A stretch of DNA of 64,000 bases. Source: Clostridia bacterium. Lineage in GTDB: Bacteria > Bacillota > Clostridia > Oscillospirales > CAG-272. The stretch lies in assembly GCA_017456145.1 (NCBI GenBank), contig JAFTJZ010000026.1, forward strand, positions 124,001 to 188,000, read 5' to 3'. The position numbers and the translations under genes are program-made. Each line of letters opens with the position of its first letter. Within the stretch, counting starts at the first letter, position 1. The notes beneath the pieces are model-generated. The model searched no databases, had not been told where the DNA came from, and worked only from the letters and a program-made list of their open reading frames with translations. Of the stretch, positions 63,012-64,000 are shown one piece after another.

Positions 63012-63040
63012 ATTATACCATGGGACGGGCAGCAAGTCAA
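63012..63040 (-). promoter_or_regulatory. alpha-mannosidase promoter
   Basis: On the minus strand, TTGACT (63035-63040), a 17-bp spacer and TATAAT (63012-63017). The leader contains the hairpin CCCCTGCGGGGG just before the ribosome binding site. Confidence 0.82.
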
Positions 63041-63091
63041 GCATTCACGAAAAAGATTTTCGAATATTTGAAGGATTTTTTTGAAAATCTC

Positions 63092-63120
63092 TTGCATTGC
63101 GATACAAGATGTGCTATAAT
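63092..63120 (+). promoter_or_regulatory. promoter of the HPr-kinase-like gene
   Basis: TTGCAT (63092-63097), a 17-bp spacer and TATAAT (63115-63120), 37 bp before the start codon. Confidence 0.75.
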
Positions 63121-63157
63121 TATGACAATGTTATCACAAGGGAGGGTGGTTTACCGG

Positions 63158-63877
63158 ATGATGAATTTCAAAATTCTCGTCGCCGGGCTGTACGTCACCG
63201 TGTCAGCACGGTATGAGCTGACGCGAGACATATGCCGTCCATATATGACCGATCGCCCTTGGTCGGATATCACAATCTACGCTACACCGCGGGAAATCGA
63301 ACAAAAAAAGCGCCATATGTCTATCCCCCTCACCGACGAGCAGGCAGAGTGCATTTGCTTGAATGACCAGTTGAGCCTTAAGCTGCTCCCGCATGACGCG
63401 TTCTTGCTCCATGCAGCAGTTATTCAAAAAGGGGAGCGCTGTTACGCCTTTTGTGCACCTCGTGGTGTGGGAAAATCCACGCACGCGGCAATGTGGATGG
63501 AGGCATACGGTAAAGAGAATATCTGCGTCATTAACGGAGACAAGCCGATCATCCGTCGGGGTAAAGATGGACGCTTTATCGCGTACGGAACACCATGGTG
63601 CGGCAAAGAAGGCTTGAATTCTTTGCACGGTGCCGAACTGCATTGTATCACCTTTATTGAACGCGGTATGCAGGACAAGGTCGATCTTGTCACAGAGCGG
63701 GAATATCTGGATCGTTTGATCGGTCAGGTGGTCTTTCCCGCCGACCGGAAGACAATGTCTCGCGGCGCTGCGTTGCTTGCCGACTTCATGCGTGCGACCC
63801 CTGCAGCTCTTGCAACCTGCACCATGACGAAAAATGCAGCAATGACAGTACACGATTTCTGGAAAACAATGAAATAA
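63158..63877 (+). CDS. HPr-kinase-like ATPase
   Basis: 239 aa from tandem ATGs at 63158 (GGGAGGG 8 nt upstream). A P-loop APRGVGKST lies at 100-108 after LLHAAVIQKGERCYAF, followed by VINGDKPIIRR and YGTPWCGKEG, which is the layout of the HPr kinase/PEP-carboxykinase C-terminal fold. It lacks the N-terminal domain of true HprK and resembles the short serine-kinase-like ATPases found near PqqD-type or peptide-modification genes. None of those neighbours is present here. A strong terminator follows. The long open frame that continues upstream on this strand is the antisense shadow of the mannosidase gene. Confidence 0.75.
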   Translation: MMNFKILVAGLYVTVSARYELTRDICRPYMTDRPWSDITIYATPREIEQKKRHMSIPLTDEQAECICLNDQLSLKLLPHDAFLLHAAVIQKGERCYAFCAPRGVGKSTHAAMWMEAYGKENICVINGDKPIIRRGKDGRFIAYGTPWCGKEGLNSLHGAELHCITFIERGMQDKVDLVTEREYLDRLIGQVVFPADRKTMSRGAALLADFMRATPAALATCTMTKNAAMTVHDFWKTMK

Positions 63878-63878
63878 A

Positions 63879-63921
63879 CCGAGCGGATGATACGCATATT
63901 ATCATCCGTTCGGCGTTTTTT
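63879..63921 (+). terminator. terminator
   Basis: A 14-bp stem with one G-T pair, CCGAGCGGATGATA/TATCATCCGTTCGG (63879-63892 with 63900-63913), followed by CGTTTTTTT. Nothing is recognised from there to the window end. Confidence 0.92.
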
Positions 63922-64000
63922 TGTTGTTTTGTCCTTATTTCTTGCCCACGTGACAAAGAATTTTCATAAATTCAAAAAAATATTTGAAAAAAAGTTGAAT

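Noticed and set aside
60560-63157. Very long rightward frame (over 800 codons) running into the HPr-kinase-like gene
   Set aside because: It is exactly antisense to the GH38 alpha-mannosidase, whose motifs, ribosome binding site and promoter are clear. Only the last 239 codons after 63158 have family features and a ribosome binding site.

Overview
The window looks like a chromosomal segment of a Gram-positive, endospore-forming Clostridia-class bacterium, probably a gut Oscillospiraceae-like lineage. The evidence is Spo0A, the sporulation protein GerW with its DUF2953 partner, a DacF-type carboxypeptidase, consensus sigma-A promoters with 17-bp spacers, AGGAGG-type ribosome binding sites and clostridial housekeeping gene order. 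The carbohydrate genes (L-fucose isomerase, GH36 alpha-galactosidase, GH38 alpha-mannosidase) suggest use of host or plant glycans. The taxon is inferred; no rRNA or tRNA gene was seen.

Layout. 1-8.4 kb: fucI (cut by the left edge) diverges from an AraC regulator; then two membrane-protein genes of unknown function, a processive GT2 glycosyltransferase, and a leftward pair of EamA transporter and alpha-galactosidase. 8.4-18.6 kb, leftward: spo0A, then lon-engB-M50 protease-scpA-scpB-DUF2953-gerW-dacF-rluB, joining protein quality control, chromosome condensation, sporulation and wall remodelling. 18.57-19.41 kb is the largest gene-poor stretch. It holds the lon promoter, a candidate small RNA on the minus strand, a nested palindrome, and the infC promoter with an attenuator leader. 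19.4-41 kb, rightward: infC (ATT start)-rpmI-rplT, then trmH-type methylase, dprA, topA, trmFO, plsX, rnc, radical SAM, smc, ftsY, rdgB, yhbY, nadD, yqeK, LCP, rsfS, leuS and rpsU, a dense information-processing and envelope superoperon. 41-57 kb: rsmI, amidase, ligA, hpf, asd, the feoA-feoB-FeoB-associated iron(II) uptake locus with two palindromic operators, a TPP riboswitch with thiT, rsmE, a PucR/CdaR-type regulator, an S41 protease, greA and a membrane protein. 57-64 kb: a BspA-like lipoprotein, an AT-rich island (ECF sigma factor with putative anti-sigma factor, then a lipoprotein) bounded by direct repeats, the alpha-mannosidase, and an HPr-kinase-like ATPase.

The most notable non-coding signals are: a four-copy dispersed intergenic repeat built from two hairpins; a second three-copy repeat that delimits the sigma/anti-sigma and lipoprotein genes like cassette boundaries; an unassigned promoter-to-terminator RNA upstream of lon; paired GTTAGC-N4-GCTAAC operators in the feo locus; and a hairpin that overlaps the ribosome binding site of the LCP gene. 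I saw no CRISPR array, prophage, transposase or tRNA gene.
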